Positions 52,758-62,586 of a stretch of 64,000 bases of DNA are shown one piece after another. The notes below the pieces were generated by a model. It had not been told where the DNA came from. It saw only the letters and a list, made by a program, of their open reading frames with translations, and ran no database searches. Position 1 is the first letter of the stretch; each line of letters begins with the position of its first letter. Both the position numbers and the translations under genes were made by a program. Source of the stretch: Candidatus Leptofilum gracile (GTDB taxonomy: Bacteria > Chloroflexota > Anaerolineae > Promineifilales > Promineifilaceae); NCBI GenBank assembly GCA_016713825.1, contig JADJOJ010000007.1:62001-126000 (forward strand), given 5' to 3'.

Positions 52758-53314
52758 CGCCGCGCTGGCAATAATGTCCCCCGGTTGGCCTGCCGTTCAG
52801 CCATCGCCGCCTCATCCACGGCCGCACCAGTCAGCACAAATTCCAAACTTTGTTCTGGTTTACCCACAACCAGTTCCTGGCAACGGCCGTACCCTACCCC
52901 AATTTTGATCGTCAGCTCAAAAAACGGATGCTTGCCGGGGGGGCGATTGGTCACCACCCGGTTGAAGCTGGTTAGCATTAGCTGCTGCATCATTTGGGCA
53001 CAAACCAGGGCGCGCTGAGCGGCCGTACCATCCGTGTCGGGAAAGTAGACCGACATCGCATCCCCATAAAAATGGTTCACCGCCCCACCCAACTCGTGAA
53101 TCACGTCGATCATCGCCGTAAACGTAACCAACAAGACACGGTTCAGCTCCTCCGCCCCACGTGGGCCGTCAGACGCCAATTCCTCAGACATGCCCGTAAA
53201 GCCAGAAATATCGGAGAACAGCGTGGCGGCCATCAACGCATGGGGCTCGCCAGGCGTCGGCAAACCTTGCCGCAGAATGCGATCGGCCAGCGTAGCGGGA
53301 ATATAAGCGGTCAA
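52622..53314 (-). pseudogene. N-terminal cyclase domain fragment of protein A
   Basis: Residues about 1-170 (from TTG 53314) are a class III cyclase domain: metal-binding Asp in FSDISGFT, then GGAVNHFYGDAMSVYFPDTDG. The part after ERQANRG (below about 52780) is out of frame. The C5 run at 52778-52782 is where one extra base restores ANRGDIIASAAVLRQAGLP, matching the paralogue B (AGQVVASQHVLKAAGLP). The true start may be a little upstream (GGAG near 53368), since paralogue B has about 25 more N-terminal residues. The whole gene A (49207 to about 53360) would encode about 1,380 residues. Confidence 0.75.
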
Positions 53315-53397
53315 CTGGCGCAGCTGTTCGCCAGTTACCAGAGGCGTCTCACTTGTTTCGCTTATGGGAATTACTCCTGTAACGATGCTGACTGCTG

Positions 53398-53928
53398 TTA
53401 ATCGTCATCCTCATCAAAATGTGGATGGTAGCGGGCGTTCAGGTAACCAATCAGTCTGGCAGCCGGGTCCGCTGGCAGATCATGACCAAAATAAACGTGC
53501 TGATGCCCATAATCAAAAGCTGGACATTGGTGCTTGTCGCTGACGTAAAATGGCGTAATGTGTGCCCGGTCATAGGCGGTGGTAATACCAAATATGGAAA
53601 CTGGTCGCCGCAAAACCAACATTTCTTTGTGGATGAACAAGATTTCACGGTTGGCGGCGTAATATTGCCACTGTTCCCACACCATCTTGCCCAGGCGGTA
53701 CAGCAAATAAAGCAACACCAGCAGCATAACGGTGAAAACAAAGGCAAACCGCTCACCGGAAAAAGCAATCTGAACCGTAAAAATGATGCCATAGATTGCC
53801 ATACCCGCCCAAACCAGCAGCATGAGGCTGTACAGGGCAAGATACACCCACCGCCTGTGCACGGGTAAGACAATCTTTAAGCGTTCGTAATTTTCCTCAA
53901 ATTGGATGTTTTCAATACTCGGTATCAT
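53398..53928 (-). CDS. Small membrane protein between the two cyclase genes
   Basis: A 176-residue protein with two transmembrane helices (YLALYSLMLLVWAGMAIYGIIF and FAFVFTVMLLVLLYLLYRLG) near the N-terminus and a soluble C-terminal part (about 85-176) with an acidic end (FDEDDD). The soluble part looks like a PH-like or YcxB-like beta region, but I am not sure. It lies 45 bases downstream of gene B and about 40 bases upstream of gene A on the same strand, so all three are probably one operon; a membrane partner of the cyclases is possible. Confidence 0.75.
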   Translation of the reverse strand: MIPSIENIQFEENYERLKIVLPVHRRWVYLALYSLMLLVWAGMAIYGIIFTVQIAFSGERFAFVFTVMLLVLLYLLYRLGKMVWEQWQYYAANREILFIHKEMLVLRRPVSIFGITTAYDRAHITPFYVSDKHQCPAFDYGHQHVYFGHDLPADPAARLIGYLNARYHPHFDEDDD

Positions 53929-53972
53929 AATGCTCTATTTTATAACAGCCTCAGCAAAGCATCGACCCGAAT

Positions 53973-55496
53973 TTAGGGCTGTGGTCTGGCGGTGGCTTGA
54001 ACGAGCGCTTGCTGGCCTACCTGCTGCAAATGAGGCAACGGCGCTTGCGCCAACGCTTCACCCGCTTGTTGCAGCACAAATTGCCGGTCGGTATGGCGGG
54101 CGCGCTGAATGGCAGTTTGCACGGCCGTTTCCCAATAATGCCAGCATCGATCATCCCCTAAGGTGTGTGCCGTGTTCGCCAACTGGAGCAAAATAAGGGG
54201 CAGCTCATCGGGACAGCCGCCCGCCTCTACAGCTTGAAACCCTTTTTGGAAGAATTGGTGGGCTTCACGCACGGCCGTTTCTCCATTGCCACCGCCACCG
54301 ACTGCCTCAGCCTGGGCCAGCAGCAGCCGCCCCCAGGCATGGTAAGCCGCTGGCTGCCACCACACCAACCGACGCGGCGCAACGGCCGTTAATACCTGCC
54401 GCAATAATTTTTCTGCCTGAGGCAAACGGCCACTGTTCAGCGCCACCTGCCCCAAACTGAGCCAAAAGCGAAGCCCCTCTTGCACCACCATGCCCTCATC
54501 CTTGGGGTGCGCTTTGAGCAGCTGCCCCACGCGCACCAGCCGCCGCCGCGCCTGCCGCCAATCCCCCAGGCCGCCGTGATAATCGTAACCCCACAGCAGG
54601 TACAGTTTAAGCTGCCCAGGAATATCATCCATGCCATCAAACAGGTTGCCAGCCAGCTGCAAATCGGCCAGAGCGGGGGCAAAATGGCCCAAATAAATAA
54701 GCACCGCCGCTCGGTGCACCAGCCCGTGCGCCAGCGGATTTGGCCCGGCAGAGCGGAGATGGGCAACGGCCGTTTCCGCTGCCGACAGCGCCAACCCCGT
54801 TTGCCCCAGCCGAAGATGCGCCTGCGACAACCTCAGCTGCACCTGCCCCAGCAGCAGCGGTTCAGACTCTGTTTGCAGCAGGTTTAGCGCCACCTGCAAA
54901 GATTGTGGCGGCGCCTCGCCCGGCTGCTGAAGAGCCTGCACTTCCGCCAGCGCCGTCAGCACAGGCACCAATGCCAGAGTGTACTTGCTTGGCCGCAATA
55001 TCGCTTCGGCTTGCGTGAGCTTGGTGGCCGCTGCCGACCAGTCGGCCAGGGCTACCAAGGCCTGGCCCCACAGCAGGTACGCCTGCCCTAGCAGCAAGGG
55101 GCGGGCCTCCAACAGCGAATGAATCACCTTGCCCGCCAGGGTGGGCACCTCCGTGTAGCGGGCCTGCCGCAGCCGGATTTCAGCCATCAAATTATAGATG
55201 GGCAGCGTAGACGGTAAATTGTCCTCATCCAGGCAATGGTGCAGCGCTTCATTGGCCAGCAGCCACGCCTGGCCAAACTGCCCCAGCCGCAGCAGCACCC
55301 GCGCCCGATTCAGGCTGATGGTTACGGCCGTTTCCCCCAAATCGGCCAGGCCCAACGATTCCAGGTGATTGGCCGCCTGCTTGTAAAAATCGGCCGCACC
55401 CCGGTAATTGTGTTCTGCCTCGGCAGCAGAGGCGGCCGCCAGGCCATATTTTAGACCCTCCCGATGCTGATCTGTCTGGCCAAAATGGTAAGCCAA
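53973..55496 (-). pseudogene. C-terminal TPR fragment of cyclase-STAND-TPR protein B
   Basis: A 507-residue TPR array (HREGLKYGLAAASAAEAEHNYRGAADFYKQAANHLESL...), rich in Ala/Leu/Gln. Upstream in the same frame DLLPTQYPLLAYHFGQ continues the previous fragment's EHIIRQAG across the C4 run at 55523-55526. It is therefore the C-terminus of protein B, not a gene of its own. Confidence 0.75.
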
Positions 55497-56191
55497 CAGC
55501 GGATACTGCGTGGGCAGCAGGTCCCCGCCTGCCGGATGATGTGCTCAGCAATATTGGCGTGCAGCGCCTGCCGCCGGGCGTAGGTGAGGCTCTGGTACAC
55601 CACCTGGTGGATGAGATTGTGCTGAAACAGATAGTTGGGCAGCAGACCCGCGCTGAGCTGCTGCACCAGATCCGCCTCCATCAGCGCTTGCAGCAGTTCA
55701 ACGGCCGTTTCTCGGCTAAGCCCTGGCGAGATAGCCACCAGTGTTGCCAGATCGAACTCTCGGCCAATGACAGAGGCCACTTGCAGCAAGCCCCGCTCAG
55801 CCGCGGGCAGCTGGTCTAGCCGGGAGAGCAGCAAAGTATAAATGGTGTCGGAGACGTGCATTTGCGACAGGCGGGCTTCGTCTATGCGTAAACGGCCGTC
55901 GCCATACTTGCTCTGGTCCACCGCCACCACGTTTAGCGAGAGCATCATTTGCAATGACTCTTCCAGAAACAGTGGGTTGACGGCTGATTCGCGCCCTTGC
56001 CGGTCGCGCAGCCCCAGGCGCTGCTCTAGCACCGATGGCAGTTGGTCTGTGCCCAGCCGCTCCTGAATCAGGCGGCGGGCTTGCTTGGGGGTGAAATCGT
56101 TCAGCATGATCTGGGTCGTGGTGGCGTGGCTGAGGGGGTGTGTGTTGAACTGGGTGCTGGCGCGATAGGTAGCCAACAGCAGGATGGGCAA
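55451..56191 (-). pseudogene. STAND ATPase C-terminal fragment of protein B
   Basis: In-frame from about 56285 (upstream of the ATG) to about 55525. It carries the end of the NTPase module and the winged-helix-like region (NPLFLEESLQMML..., LLLSRLDQLPAAERGLLQVASVIGREF). The sequence just upstream in this frame reads ERPYLIVLEDLHLADQ, a Walker B, and joins the previous fragment at the C6 run 56284-56289. Confidence 0.75.
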
Positions 56192-57998
56192 TGCCTGGCA
56201 CGGCTGGATGAGCGCTTCTAGCAGGTCTAGCGATGCCTGGTCGGCCAGGTGAAGGTCTTCCAGAACGATGAGGTACGGCCGTTCCCCCCACCGACTGCTG
56301 CAAACTTTTGATCACCAGCTTAAATAAGCGCATTTGCCGCACCACAGCGGGCAGATCCAGCAGCAGCGCCGTGGCCCGCATTGGCGTACCCAGCAGTTCG
56401 CGCCACAGCGCCAGGGCATTCGGCAGTTCTGGCGTTAGCCTCTCAATATGGTTCGCCACCTGCGCCTGCTGCTCTGTCAGGCTCATTTCCGGGGATAGCT
56501 CAAAAAAGTCACGCCAAACCGAAACCCAGGGGGCGTAGGGCACATCGGAGGTGTGCTGTTGGCAAACGCCAACCAGCGCGTGGCCGCCCGCCTCTAGCCA
56601 ATGGCGCACCCCGGCGGCCAAAAAGGGCATTTGCCCACTGCCGTGGGTGCCATGAATGGTAACCAGGCCACCCTGGCCCCTGAGGGCGGTGTTCATGCGG
56701 GCATGGAGCTGTTTGAGCTCTTTTTCGCGCCCGGCGGGTGGCTGCTGCCATTGGGCAAAACGGGCCTGGGCCTGGGTAACGGCCGTTTGCTCGCCCACCA
56801 CCTGAAAAATCGCCACTGGCTCCCGGTGCCCTTTCAGCGGCACAGCGGGTAACGATTTGAGGATGATTTGCGGCTGGACGCGAACGGCCGTTTCGGCATC
56901 AACCAAAATGCCACCTGGCGGGCAAATTTGGGTGAGCCGGGCCGACAGGTTAACCATGCGTCCCACCACCGTATATTCGCGCCGGTTGAGCGACCCCACG
57001 GCCCCGGCAAACACACGCCCGGCCGTCAGGCCAATGCGCTGGTGGTGGATAAAATCGGGATGCTGTTGCTGCATTGCCAGGGCGCAGCGCAACGCCTGGT
57101 CTGGGGCATCTGGGGCGATGGGTGCCCCAAACAGGATGTGGAGCTGGTTGCCTTTGTCGCCCGTGAGCACGCGATTTACGCGGCTGTTGGCCCCACCATA
57201 GCGCTGCACCATTTGCCAGGCCCAGTGGTAATACGTTTGCAGCTGGGCACCGGCATCCACGGCCGGATCATCAAAATCGATGCCCTCAAACTGGACAAAC
57301 ATGGAGGTGACAGAGCGGTGTTCGGAAATAGATTGGCTGCTGCGATCTTGCAGGCGTTCGAACAGAGAGGGTGGGATGAAGGCGGGAACGGCCGTTACCA
57401 AGCGCAGCAGCGCGGCAGAATCATACGCTTCCCAGAAAAAGCCTTCGTGGGCAGCGGGCACGGGGGGCAGCTCATCCACCAGGCGGAATGGTTCTGGGGC
57501 GGGCAAACCGGCAGCCTTTAGCACATGTTGGCTGGCCACCACTTGCCCGGCCTGGGCCTGCATTTGGGCGGCGACGGCTTCATCAATCGCCTGGCCAGCC
57601 AGCACAAATTCCATGTTGTCTGCATCACCCACGAGCAGTTCGACGCAACGGCCGTAGCCCACTCCAATCTTGATAGAAAGTGCATAGCCATCATTGGGCT
57701 GGATCATGTTTACCTGGGCAAAATTGGTCTGCATGAGCCGCTGCATAAATTGGGCCGAGGCCAACGCCCGGGAGGCAGCCTGGCCGTCGCTGTCGGGGAA
57801 GTAGATCATCATGGCATCGCCATGAAAATGGCTCACGGCCCCACCTGCGTCGTGAATGGCGTTGATCAGCGCGGTGAAGGTCATCAGCAGCGCCCGGCTG
57901 AGCGCTTCGGTGCCCCGTGCGCCGTTTACGGAGAGCGTTTCAGCCATTTGGGTAAAGCCAGACAGATCGGCAAACATGGTGGCCGCTTTGATGGGCAC
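55797..57998 (-). pseudogene. Double cyclase domain and STAND P-loop fragment of protein B
   Basis: In frame from about 58014 to 56289, then off-frame (Pro/Ala/Arg-rich nonsense to 55797). Two class III cyclase domains are visible: ATMFADLSGFTQMAE...FHGDAMMIYFPD, and VNRVLTGDKGNQLHILFGAP...RREYTVVGRMVNLSARL. The ATPase that follows has the P-loop IHGTHGSGQMPFL, in which the essential Lys is Gln and the Ser/Thr is Met. This is in frame on both sides, so it appears to be a genuine loss of ATP binding, in contrast to protein A. Confidence 0.8.
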
Positions 57999-58011
57999 GG
58001 CCTGGCCTGGG

Positions 58012-58144
58012 TTTAGGGGTGGTCCTGCAAAATTTGGCGTGTAAGGGTAACGGGAATATACGCGGCAAGGCGCTGGGCCAACGTGCGCAGGTGCTGGCCG
58101 GTCTTTCCTTCTGATGGGGGCTGATTCAGGAGTTGTAAACTCAT
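58012..58144 (-). pseudogene. N-terminal fragment of protein B
   Basis: ATG 58144 opens MSLQLLNQPPSEGK and continues HLRTLAQRLAAYIPVTLTRQ to a premature stop just after the C4-complement run at 58016-58019. One base restores QDHPLNPGQAVPIKAATMFADLSGFT, continuous with the cyclase domain. A TATAAT box ends 12 bases before the ATG on the minus strand, suggesting a leaderless or very short leader message. The restored gene B (53973-58144) would encode about 1,390 residues. Confidence 0.7.
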
Positions 58145-58277
58145 GGCTACGACGAATTATAGAGGAATGCTCTTGAATTAAAACAAATCAGTGGTTTGTT
58201 TACCCTATCGAACATTTATCACAATCAGGATGACGCCAAAATAGAAAAAAGCGGCGGGCTAGGATACACTACGGGCA

Positions 58278-58871
58278 ATGGTCAATCAGCAGCCCCCTCC
58301 TTTGGATTCAGAAGTGAGTTCAGTGGCCCGGCAAACGGCCGTTGGCTCCACCTACACCATTGGCGCTTCCGTCATCACCCTGGTGGTGGGGTTTACTCGC
58401 TCCGTCATTTTGGCGCGGCTGCTGTTCCCCGAGGATTTTGGTTTGTTTGCCCTGGCCTTCTTTTTTGTGGGCCTTGTAGAGCGGGTGCAGCTATTTGGCT
58501 TTACTTCGGCATTTATCCATAAGCATAATCATACAGAAGCAGAAGTAGCCGCCCACTTTTTATTGAGCACAAGCCTCTCTTTGTTGGTGGTGTTGTTGGC
58601 TGTGCTGATCACTCCGTTGCTTTCATTTTTTTACCCAGAGCTGCCAACTCTAGGCGTAGTGGTGGTGGTGGTTACGGCCGTTCGTCTTATTTATGCCCTG
58701 AACCATACACCAAGAACCATTTTAACCAAGCAGCTTCAATTCAAACGACTTGCTGTTTTAAGAATAGGGGGTTCAGTATTGGCGCTGGGTGTAACCGTGT
58801 GGTTGGCTCAACGGGGTGCCGGCGTGTGGGCTTTGGTTGCTCAGGATGCCTGTTTTTTGTCGTCGAGCTGA
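58278..58871 (+). CDS. Polysaccharide flippase (Wzx/MATE type), N-terminal fragment
   Basis: Residues 1-193 hold the first helices of an oligosaccharide flippase (TYTIGASVITLVVGFTRSVILARLLFPEDFGLFALAFFFVG). The frame ends with LVAQDACFLSSS just after the T6 run at 58853-58858. With one more T it continues CFFVVELIGLWFCRRPW into the frame at 58799. The complete protein (58278-59758) would be about 493 residues with 12-14 helices, normal for Wzx. It heads a polysaccharide cluster on the plus strand. The 133 bases before it are shared with the divergent gene B. Confidence 0.85.
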   Translation: MVNQQPPPLDSEVSSVARQTAVGSTYTIGASVITLVVGFTRSVILARLLFPEDFGLFALAFFFVGLVERVQLFGFTSAFIHKHNHTEAEVAAHFLLSTSLSLLVVLLAVLITPLLSFFYPELPTLGVVVVVVTAVRLIYALNHTPRTILTKQLQFKRLAVLRIGGSVLALGVTVWLAQRGAGVWALVAQDACFLSSS

Positions 58872-59758
58872 TTGGCCTTTGGTTTTGCCGTCGCCCCTGG
58901 CAACCAACGTTTAAAACCGAGTGGCAAACCATCAAAAGCTACTTTCAGTTTGGAAAGTTTCATTTAATTGCCATCAATATAACCTTATTATTAGACACAT
59001 TCGATGATTTTTGGGTGGGCACATTTTTGGGCAGCAACCCGTTGGGGTTTTATTCAAAGGCGTACGAATTTGCCAGATACCCCCGCGGAGTGGTTGCAGA
59101 TCCTATAAGTCGGGTAGCGTTCCCCATCTTTGCCAGGTTTCAGACGGACCGATATTTGCTGTCTCGCACGTTTTTTCAGGCAAGCAGTATTTTGGTACGA
59201 GTCGGTTTTGGATTGGCAGGTGTCTTTGCTTTTGTGGCCCCTGAATTTATCAGGCTGTTTTTAGGGAGCAAATGGTTGCCTATGCAGCTTACCTTTCAGC
59301 TCATGATTGTTTATACATTGTTAGACCCACTGCTTTTGATGATCCGTCAACTGTTTTTAGCGAATGGCAAGCCTAAAATTCTGGCCAGAATTCAGCTCTG
59401 GCAAATGTTGTTTTTCCTGCCTGCGGTGATCATTTTTAGCCGGTTTTGGGCCATCGAGGGTGTGGCGCTGGCTGCGGATTTGATGCTTATGCTTGGCTTT
59501 CTGCTGGTTTTGCCTGCGCTTCGTCAAACGGTAGATTTTTCATTGCAACAATTGGTTGCTGTCCCTTTACTCGCCTTGATTCTGTCCTGGGTCGGAGGAG
59601 CGTTCATTATTCGCTGGCTGCCAGAGGGGCATACGGCCGTAATTCTTGTACAAAAAGGTCTCACCATGACTTTAATTTATGCTGGCATTTTACTGTTACT
59701 AGAACACAAGCAGATAATTGAGAGCACAAGAACAATCAAACAATTGCTGCACCAGTAA
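58799..59758 (+). CDS. Polysaccharide flippase, C-terminal fragment
   Basis: In frame from about 58858. It carries the remaining helices (AINITLLLDTFDDFWVGTFLGSNPLGFYSKAYEFARYP..., VRVGFGLAGVFAFVAPEFIRLFLG...). The first 18 residues from the nominal start are out of frame with the upstream fragment. Together the two fragments form one lipid-linked glycan exporter. Confidence 0.85.
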   Translation: MVGSTGCRRVGFGCSGCLFFVVELIGLWFCRRPWQPTFKTEWQTIKSYFQFGKFHLIAINITLLLDTFDDFWVGTFLGSNPLGFYSKAYEFARYPRGVVADPISRVAFPIFARFQTDRYLLSRTFFQASSILVRVGFGLAGVFAFVAPEFIRLFLGSKWLPMQLTFQLMIVYTLLDPLLLMIRQLFLANGKPKILARIQLWQMLFFLPAVIIFSRFWAIEGVALAADLMLMLGFLLVLPALRQTVDFSLQQLVAVPLLALILSWVGGAFIIRWLPEGHTAVILVQKGLTMTLIYAGILLLLEHKQIIESTRTIKQLLHQ

Positions 59759-59786
59759 GCTTCATTCATATCAAACAGGATAAAAA

Positions 59787-60398
59787 ATGAGATACTTTGA
59801 CAACAGGCACCTGCAAGCAGAACGTGATTGCGGCCCATTTGAATTATGGTTGAGGCGCGTTTATTCTGGTATCTTTTATCATCGACTGTACAGAAAACGC
59901 CACCCAGAACATCCACATTACATGCCAAAAGCCATTACCGCTATATCCAGTTATTTAGCAAACAAACAGCACCCTGTTGTGTTTGAATGGGGCTCAGGCA
60001 TTAGCACAATTTGGTATGCTCAGCGGGTCAAAACACTCGTCTCAATAGAGCACCATGAGGGCTGGTTTTTTAAAGTAACAGATTGGCTACAGGAAAAAAA
60101 TTTGGCGAATGTCGATCTTCATTATCTTCCACCAGATGAAGCTGGGGAATTCCAAAAATATACGCAAAGCATTTTGCAATATGCGGATAATTTTTTTGAT
60201 TTAGTAGCCATTGATGGGCGAAATAGAGTTGAATGTGCCAGGCAAGCCGCCTCTAAAGTGAAAATTGGTGGCTACCTGATTCTTGATGATTCTCACCGAC
60301 CACGGTACCAAGAGACGTTTAGCATATTGGAAAATTATCAAAATCAGAGATATGACTTTGGCCTCTTGCAAACAACAATCTTTAAGCGTGTCAAATGA
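59787..60398 (+). CDS. SAM-dependent methyltransferase-like protein
   Basis: A 203-residue Rossmann protein. The SAM loop VFEWGSGISTIWYAQRVKTLVSIEHHEGWF (about 65-95) and the post-strand motif FDLVAIDGRNRVECARQAASKVKIGGYLILDDS match small class I methyltransferases found in glycan clusters. It is intact. It starts 29 bases after the flippase (AAACAGGATAA upstream of ATG 59787) and overlaps the next glycosyltransferase by four bases (ATGA). Probable role: methylating a sugar or acceptor of the surface glycan. Confidence 0.8.
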   Translation: MRYFDNRHLQAERDCGPFELWLRRVYSGIFYHRLYRKRHPEHPHYMPKAITAISSYLANKQHPVVFEWGSGISTIWYAQRVKTLVSIEHHEGWFFKVTDWLQEKNLANVDLHYLPPDEAGEFQKYTQSILQYADNFFDLVAIDGRNRVECARQAASKVKIGGYLILDDSHRPRYQETFSILENYQNQRYDFGLLQTTIFKRVK

Positions 60399-61492
60399 AT
60401 TCGCCTGCCGTTTTATTGCTAACCAATACGCCCACGCCATATCGTTTGCCTGTCTTTGCTGAGTTGGCAAAACATGTGGATTTGACTGTGCTTTACTGTG
60501 AAAGCAAGCAGCCAGACCGTTTTTGGCAAATAGATTTATCGCATACACCTATTGCTCATGCCTATTTGCCGAGCCGAGCTCTACGTTTGCCAGGGATAAC
60601 CTTAACGGTAAATCCAGATTTTGCCCGACGCCTGGGCCATCTACATTTTGACATAGCCATTGCCGGGGAGAATTTCACCCATTTTCCGGCGGTTATTACG
60701 CTTAACCAAGTGGCTCAACGCAGAAAGAAACCATTTGCCCTGTGGTCCGGTTCAATTGACACGGCTTATGCTTCAGGTAATTTGCTTAGCAATTTGTACC
60801 GCCGCTGGTTATACGGCCGTACCAAAGCCTTCCTAACCTATGGCGCGGCTGCCTCCCAGTTTCTGCAACGACGCGGCGTACCAGCGGACCGGATTGTAAC
60901 CAGTCGCCAAGTTGTACCCGCTGAACAAATTGCCCTACCTGCCCAAAGTCGAGAAGAATTGGGCCTGGCAAACAAACAGGTTGTTTTGTATGTTGGTTAT
61001 CTAAACAGCCGCAAAGGAGTCCCCACATTGTTACAAGCCTTTCAGCAGGTAGCCCAAGAAAATGATCGGCTGGTCTTGGTGGGCGATGGGCCAGAAAAAG
61101 CAGCGTTGCAGCAAATGGCTGCAGGCGATGAACGGATTCAGTTTCCCGGTTATTTGGAAGGAGCAAAAAAATCAAGCTGGTATGCTGCCAGTGACTTGTT
61201 TGTGCTACCGACCCGGCACGATCCATGGGGACTGGTTGTTAATGAAGCGATGTCCTTTGGCTTGCCCATCATCACCACAGAAGCAGCCGGGTGTGCCGAA
61301 CTGATTCAGGAAAATGGTTTTATCGTTCCGGTTGATGATGTGAACGCTATGGCGGCTGCATTAAACGAGCTATTAAAGGATCCGACAAAACGAAGGCAAA
61401 TGGGTCAGCTTAGTCTTGAATACATAGCTCCTTACACAGTAGATGCTGCCTGCGAGGCGTTTTTACAGCTCATTCAGCAGGCGCTGAAATAA
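60395..61492 (+). CDS. Glycosyltransferase family 4
   Basis: A 365-residue GT-B enzyme, intact. The N-terminal domain starts AVLLLTNTPTPYRLPVFAEL. The C-terminal domain has VLYVGYLNSRKGVPTLLQAFQQV, LVLVGDGPEK and the donor-binding E-x7-E region LFVLPTRHDPWGLVVNEAMSFGLPIITT. It transfers a sugar from a nucleotide-sugar donor in surface polysaccharide assembly. It is coupled to the methyltransferase by a four-base overlap. Confidence 0.9.
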   Translation: MNSPAVLLLTNTPTPYRLPVFAELAKHVDLTVLYCESKQPDRFWQIDLSHTPIAHAYLPSRALRLPGITLTVNPDFARRLGHLHFDIAIAGENFTHFPAVITLNQVAQRRKKPFALWSGSIDTAYASGNLLSNLYRRWLYGRTKAFLTYGAAASQFLQRRGVPADRIVTSRQVVPAEQIALPAQSREELGLANKQVVLYVGYLNSRKGVPTLLQAFQQVAQENDRLVLVGDGPEKAALQQMAAGDERIQFPGYLEGAKKSSWYAASDLFVLPTRHDPWGLVVNEAMSFGLPIITTEAAGCAELIQENGFIVPVDDVNAMAAALNELLKDPTKRRQMGQLSLEYIAPYTVDAACEAFLQLIQQALK

Positions 61493-61494
61493 AG

Positions 61495-61647
61495 ATGCGC
61501 ATACTGTTGATAACACCGCTTTATCCACCGGCTGTTGGTGGTGCAGCAACGTATTTTGCAGACATTGTGCCCTGGTTTCAGGCTGAACCTTTAATTGAAA
61601 AACTGGTACTGGTTACTGAAAAATGGTTGGAGAGCCGGGCCAAATAG
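61495..61647 (+). pseudogene. Glycosyltransferase 4, N-terminal fragment (second GT)
   Basis: ATG 61495, three bases after the previous stop, opens MRILLITPLYPPAVGGAATYF, a GT4 N-terminus, and stops after 50 residues. At the A5 run 61619-61623 one more A continues TEKMVGEPGQIVDGK into the frame at 61623. The restored gene runs to about 62583. Confidence 0.75.
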
Positions 61648-62582
61648 TGGACGGCAAGCTGACCATTCTGCGTCAATTGCCTAGACGTGTTTCAGAGAAA
61701 CGGCCGTACCTCATTCATGCCCTTACTTATCTTCAAACCCAACTCTGGTTCCAGCAAAAGTTAGCCAAATTGATTGAAATGCACCAAATTGATCTGGTAC
61801 ATTTCCATACTCGCTTTCGGGGCAAGCTGGTATATGCGTCGCTGACCAAACTGCCAATTCCCGTACTGGCAGATTTGCGGGACAAAATGAGCAATCCAGC
61901 GGATCTGGCCCAATGCAGCCAACATCTACTTTGTTGTGCCTTAGGGGTAGCCCGTTTTGCGACCGAAGGGGGCTACCCAGTCAGCCGATTAACGCACATT
62001 CCCATCACGTTTGAGTCGCCTTCTGCGTTGCCTCTACCAACTGTTGCCGCAATTCAAGCTCATTTTGGACTGGATGAACGGCCGTATCTCCTCTACCTGG
62101 GTGATATAACACCCAATAAAGGGGTCTACGAGCTCTTAGATGCCTTCGCCCAATGGCAGACAATCGAGCCCCATATGACGCTTGTTCTGGCGGGGATGAA
62201 TCGAGAAGGGACATCTTTTACTAACCGTGTCAATCAAATGAATAATGTACGCTTTCTGGGGCAGCTTTCCCATCCGCATGCCTTAGCCCTCATGCAAGCC
62301 GCTGCAATGGTGCTGTTACCCTCACGTTCTGAAGCGTTAGGCAGCGTTATTTTAGAAGCTATAGGGCTGGGCAAAAAAGTACTGTGCCCCCCCAACATTC
62401 CCGAATTTGAGAGGCACCTGCCCGATTTTGTTCTGCCAGAGGTATCCAGTGAAGCGATTTTTCACATGATCCAAAAATCTGGCATTCCCCATCACCCCCA
62501 GCTACCCGCTGGAAACGCACGCGGTGCAAGGGGTGGTCAACCAAATTGTGTCACTGTACCAACAGTTGGTCGAAAAGGCTAA
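61623..62582 (+). CDS. Glycosyltransferase family 4, main fragment (second GT)
   Basis: A 319-residue fragment with the GT-B C-terminal domain: PYLLYLGDITPNKGVYELLDAF, LVLAGMNREG, and VLLPSRSEALGSVILEAIGLGKKVLCP. After IQKSGIP (C4 run 62487-62490) the frame is wrong. The other frame reads ITPSYPLETHAVQGVVNQIVSLYQQLVEKA, a plausible C-terminus. The gene belongs to the polysaccharide cluster. Confidence 0.82.
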   Translation: MVGEPGQIVDGKLTILRQLPRRVSEKRPYLIHALTYLQTQLWFQQKLAKLIEMHQIDLVHFHTRFRGKLVYASLTKLPIPVLADLRDKMSNPADLAQCSQHLLCCALGVARFATEGGYPVSRLTHIPITFESPSALPLPTVAAIQAHFGLDERPYLLYLGDITPNKGVYELLDAFAQWQTIEPHMTLVLAGMNREGTSFTNRVNQMNNVRFLGQLSHPHALALMQAAAMVLLPSRSEALGSVILEAIGLGKKVLCPPNIPEFERHLPDFVLPEVSSEAIFHMIQKSGIPHHPQLPAGNARGARGGQPNCVTVPTVGRKG

Positions 62583-62586
62583 GCAC

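Noticed and set aside
53973..55496. A stand-alone TPR protein gene
   Set aside because: No start signal, and the same frame upstream continues the preceding cyclase-STAND fragment.
55797..56280. Pro/Ala/Arg-rich C-terminus of the 57998 frame as a novel domain
   Set aside because: It is the wrong frame after the C6 run at 56284; the neighbouring frame encodes the expected ATPase continuation.
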